From: Microbacteriaceae bacterium
Lineage (GTDB): Bacteria; Actinomycetota; Actinomycetes; Actinomycetales; Microbacteriaceae
Length of the DNA: 16,835 nucleotides
Direction of reading: 5' to 3'
NCBI GenBank assembly: GCA_012719255.1
Contig: JAAYAS010000293.1
Span: 1-16,835 of the forward strand
Below, one piece after another: positions 14,784 through 16,835 of the stretch. The first letter of the stretch is position 1; the number at the start of each line of letters is the position of its first letter. Below the pieces are notes generated by a model that was not told where the DNA came from, searched no databases, and worked only from the letters and a program-made list of their open reading frames with translations. The position numbers were made by a program, and so were the translations under genes.

Positions 14784-16558
14784 CGGGCGCCGCCCATCGC
14801 CCGCTCGAGCGCGCCGGCCGCCTCGACGAGGCCGACGCCGTCGGGGCCGTCGAGCACCGGCTCGATGCGTGCGGCGTAGCGGCGGTACTCCTCGTCGAGG
14901 AGCGCGCCCACCCGCGCGTGCAGGTCGTCGCGCGCCTGCTTCGCGAGCGAGCGCACCGCCTCGTCGCCGAAGATCGTCTCGAGCAGCTTCTGGCCGACCA
15001 CCGCCGAGCCGCCGGCGATCGCGATCTCGCCGCCGGTGAGGCCGGCCGTCGACGCGAACACGACGATCATCAGCGTCACCGTCACCGCGTTGAGGCCGAG
15101 CGAGAGCACCCGCGCCTTCACGCGCTTGCCGCCCGCCTGCTCCTGGATGAGCCGCATCAGCGCCCCCTGCCACTCGCGCACGAGCGCCGCGGCGCGCTCG
15201 TCGAGGTCGGCCGACTCGCGGGCGAGCGCCGGTTCGTCGATGAGCCGCCGGCCCGCCGGCGTCGTGCGCAGCCGCTGCCAGGCGGCGGATGCGGCGCGCC
15301 CCGCCTCGTTCACGATCACGGCGTGCAGGCCCGTCTCGATCTCGGTCTCGACCTCGCGCACCGGCGCCGGCTTGCCCGAGAACCACTCGCCGAGCCGGTC
15401 GCGGAAGCGCCCGAACCACGACTCCATCGAGCGGAACACGTCGGCGGTGCCGACGAAGTCCTGCCAGCGCGCGAGCACCTCGCCGCGCAGCAGCGCGCCG
15501 TCGCGGGTCGCCGCCTCGACCGCCTCGGCGGCCTCGTCGTACTCGTCGCGCGCGATCGCGGCGAGCCCGCGCGCGGCGACGAGCTGCGCGTCGCGGGCCG
15601 CGGCCACCGCGAACGCCGTGCCGCCGAGGCGCCGCACGGCGCCGGCGACGGTGCGGCGGGCGACCTCGTGGCGCGCCTGCCGGTCGGCGGCGAGCGCGCC
15701 GAGCCAGTGCCGCAACGGCGCGACCCCGTCGGCCGGCAGCATCCCGAACTCGTCGAGCGGCTGCTCGTGCAGCGTGAACACCGGGGCGCCGGGCAGGCCG
15801 CGCTCGGCGAGCATCCGCCGCAGATCGGCCTCGACCTCGGCACCGGCGCCGGGCGGCACCCGGTTGAGCACGACGGCGACGGTGATGTCGCGGGCGGCGG
15901 CGTCGTCGAGCAGCCGCCACGGCACCGCGTCGGCGTAGCGGTTCGCGGTGGTGACGAAGCACCACAGGTCGGCGGCGGCGAGCAGCTGCGCCGCGAGCGC
16001 CCGGTTCTCGTCGGCGATCGAATCGACGTCGGGGGCGTCGAGCACCGCGAGGCCCGCGGGCACGGTCTCGTCGGCGACGAGCACCACCGAGCCGATGAGC
16101 GCCGCGTCGGGCGCGGCGCCGGCGGCGTCGCTGCGCACCGGGGCGTCGGTGCGGGTGCCGGTGATGCGACTGAGGCCCGGCAGGATGCGCTCGGAGGCGA
16201 ACCACTCGCGGTCGCCGGGGGAGTGGAGGAGGATCGGCTGCCGCGTCGTCGGGCGGATCGCGCCGGTGCGGGTGACGGGGTGGCCGACGAGCGCGTTCAC
16301 GATCGTCGACTTGCCGGCGCCGGTCGAGCCGCCGACGACCGCGAGCAACGGCGCGTCGAGGTTCGCGAGCCGCGGCGCGAGGTAGTCGTCGATCTGCTGC
16401 AGCGCGGCGGTGCGCTGCGCGCGGGCCTCGGCGGCGCCGTCGAGGTCGAGGGGCAGCTCGGTCGCGGCGAGCGCGCCGCGCAGGCGCTCGAGCTCGTCGA
16501 GCGCGCCCGGGCTCGCGGGTGCGGGGGTCGTGGCGGTCACACGTTCAGGATGCCGCAT
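14780..16558 (-). CDS. Dynamin-like membrane GTPase, first gene of the pair
   Basis: This 592-residue protein begins with a helical region, then a GTPase domain with G1 GGSTGAGKST (76-85), TRQP-type switch sequence IRPTTRQP (101-108) and G3 DAPDVDS (174-180). The expected G4 NKxD reads NRVP (232-235), so the aspartate that selects guanine is missing. TANRYADAVPW (204-214) matches the KYADA segment of the downstream partner. A long helical stalk-like part follows, with a hydrophobic pair of segments at about 482-527 that could dip into the membrane, then another helical stretch. The layout suggests a dynamin-like pair acting on membranes together. The start is ATG 16558. GTG 16540 in frame is possible, and neither has a clear ribosome site. 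It is transcribed divergently from lepA with 50 bases between the starts, and a palindrome covers its start codon. Confidence 0.72.
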   Translation of the reverse strand: MRHPERVTATTPAPASPGALDELERLRGALAATELPLDLDGAAEARAQRTAALQQIDDYLAPRLANLDAPLLAVVGGSTGAGKSTIVNALVGHPVTRTGAIRPTTRQPILLHSPGDREWFASERILPGLSRITGTRTDAPVRSDAAGAAPDAALIGSVVLVADETVPAGLAVLDAPDVDSIADENRALAAQLLAAADLWCFVTTANRYADAVPWRLLDDAAARDITVAVVLNRVPPGAGAEVEADLRRMLAERGLPGAPVFTLHEQPLDEFGMLPADGVAPLRHWLGALAADRQARHEVARRTVAGAVRRLGGTAFAVAAARDAQLVAARGLAAIARDEYDEAAEAVEAATRDGALLRGEVLARWQDFVGTADVFRSMESWFGRFRDRLGEWFSGKPAPVREVETEIETGLHAVIVNEAGRAASAAWQRLRTTPAGRRLIDEPALARESADLDERAAALVREWQGALMRLIQEQAGGKRVKARVLSLGLNAVTVTLMIVVFASTAGLTGGEIAIAGGSAVVGQKLLETIFGDEAVRSLAKQARDDLHARVGALLDEEYRRYAARIEPVLDGPDGVGLVEAAGALERAMGGAR

Positions 16559-16570
16559 CCCGGCTGAACG
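16542..16570. promoter_or_regulatory. Imperfect palindrome covering the GTPase gene start
   Basis: The outer arms CGTTCA (16542-16547) and TGAACG (16565-16570) are complementary. Inside them GGATGC-C-GCATCC (16548-16560) is a perfect palindrome around one base. Four unpaired bases (CGGC) separate the inner and outer right arms. The minus-strand ATG (16558-16556) lies within it, and lepA starts 39 bases away on the plus strand. Confidence 0.45.
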
Positions 16571-16608
16571 GGCCGGGGCGCCCGCGTCATGGGATGATGG
16601 CAGGCACC

Positions 16609-16835
16609 ATGCCCAACCAGCCCAAGATCCTGCAGCCGCTCGAGACGCCCGCCGAGCGCATCCGCAACTTCTGCATCATCGCGCACATCGACCACGGCAA
16701 GTCGACTCTCGCCGACCGGATGCTCCAGCTCACCGGGTCGGTCGAGGACCGCGTCATGCGCGCCCAGTACCTCGACAAGATGGAGCTCGAGCGCGAGCGC
16801 GGCATCACGATCAAGTCGCAGGCCGTGCGCATGCC
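16609..16835 (+). CDS. lepA: Elongation factor 4 (LepA), 5' part only
   Basis: Only the first 75 complete codons are in the window, and the gene runs off its end. LepA/EF4 is a ribosome-bound translational GTPase that affects initiation and back-translocation. The fragment shows the G1 motif AHIDHGKST within IRNFCIIAHIDHGKSTLADRM, followed by LERERGITIKSQAV, the G2 switch region. These fit LepA better than EF-G or TypA, because the N terminus PAERIRNFCIIAHIDHGKST and the spacing to LERERGITIK are LepA-like. The ATG start at 16609 is preceded by GGCAGG rather than a perfect Shine-Dalgarno. GATGAT at 16593-16598 is a poor -10 candidate, so the leader would be only a few bases long. Its place next to rpsT is normal for actinobacteria, apart from the inserted GTPase pair. 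Confidence 0.93.
   Translation, partial: MPNQPKILQPLETPAERIRNFCIIAHIDHGKSTLADRMLQLTGSVEDRVMRAQYLDKMELERERGITIKSQAVRM

Noticed and set aside
14784..16205. Upstream extension of the second GTPase frame
   Set aside because: It overlaps the first GTPase gene in another frame; the ATGA overlap gives the natural start at 14783.

Overview
The window is a chromosomal segment of a very GC-rich actinobacterium, most likely a member of Microbacteriaceae. The support is well over 70% GC across most of the window, strong preference for GAC, GTC and GCC codons, many GTG starts, and the gene order leuS - comEA - comEC - holA - rpsT - lepA, which is a familiar actinobacterial housekeeping block. I found no rRNA, tRNA, CRISPR array, transposase or phage gene. 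All gaps between genes are under 300 bases, and I describe what each holds.

Layout. (1) 1-2150: the 3' end of an acyl-CoA/AMP ligase gene faces a GAF-PucR-type transcription regulator on the other strand, with stop codons one base apart. This stretch is less GC-extreme than the rest. (2) 2151-5502: leuS, then a seven-helix-type membrane protein that closely resembles the eukaryotic steroid 5-alpha-reductase family. (3) 5640-8941: comEA and comEC, the DNA receptor and channel of natural transformation, joined by a GTGA overlap. comEA looks leaderless. The start of comEC carries REP-like repeats translated in frame. (4) 9159-10193: holA, the delta subunit of the polymerase III clamp loader. (5) 10467-12516: a 2,4-diaminopentanoate-dehydrogenase-like gene and agmatine deiminase in convergent orientation, sharing a strong stem-loop. 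They sit between holA and rpsT, which are usually close neighbours. (6) 12683-12949: rpsT on the minus strand with a TTG start. (7) 13146-16558: two dynamin-like membrane GTPases overlapping by ATGA, inserted between rpsT and lepA. (8) 16609-16835: the 5' end of lepA.

How the parts work together. The core genes serve translation (leuS, rpsT, lepA), replication (holA) and DNA uptake (comEA, comEC). The interleaved accessory genes concern fatty-acid or other acid activation and its probable regulator, a possible lipid/steroid reductase, amine catabolism (agmatine deiminase and a diaminopentanoate-dehydrogenase-like enzyme) and membrane remodelling (the GTPase pair). The most useful leads are the steroid-reductase-like gene, the REP-like insertion inside comEC, the tandem GTPases with a degenerate nucleotide-specificity motif in one partner, and GTTCA/TGAAC half-site arrays at both the aguA promoter and the GTPase/lepA divergent region. 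All family assignments come from reading motifs by eye. No database search was possible.
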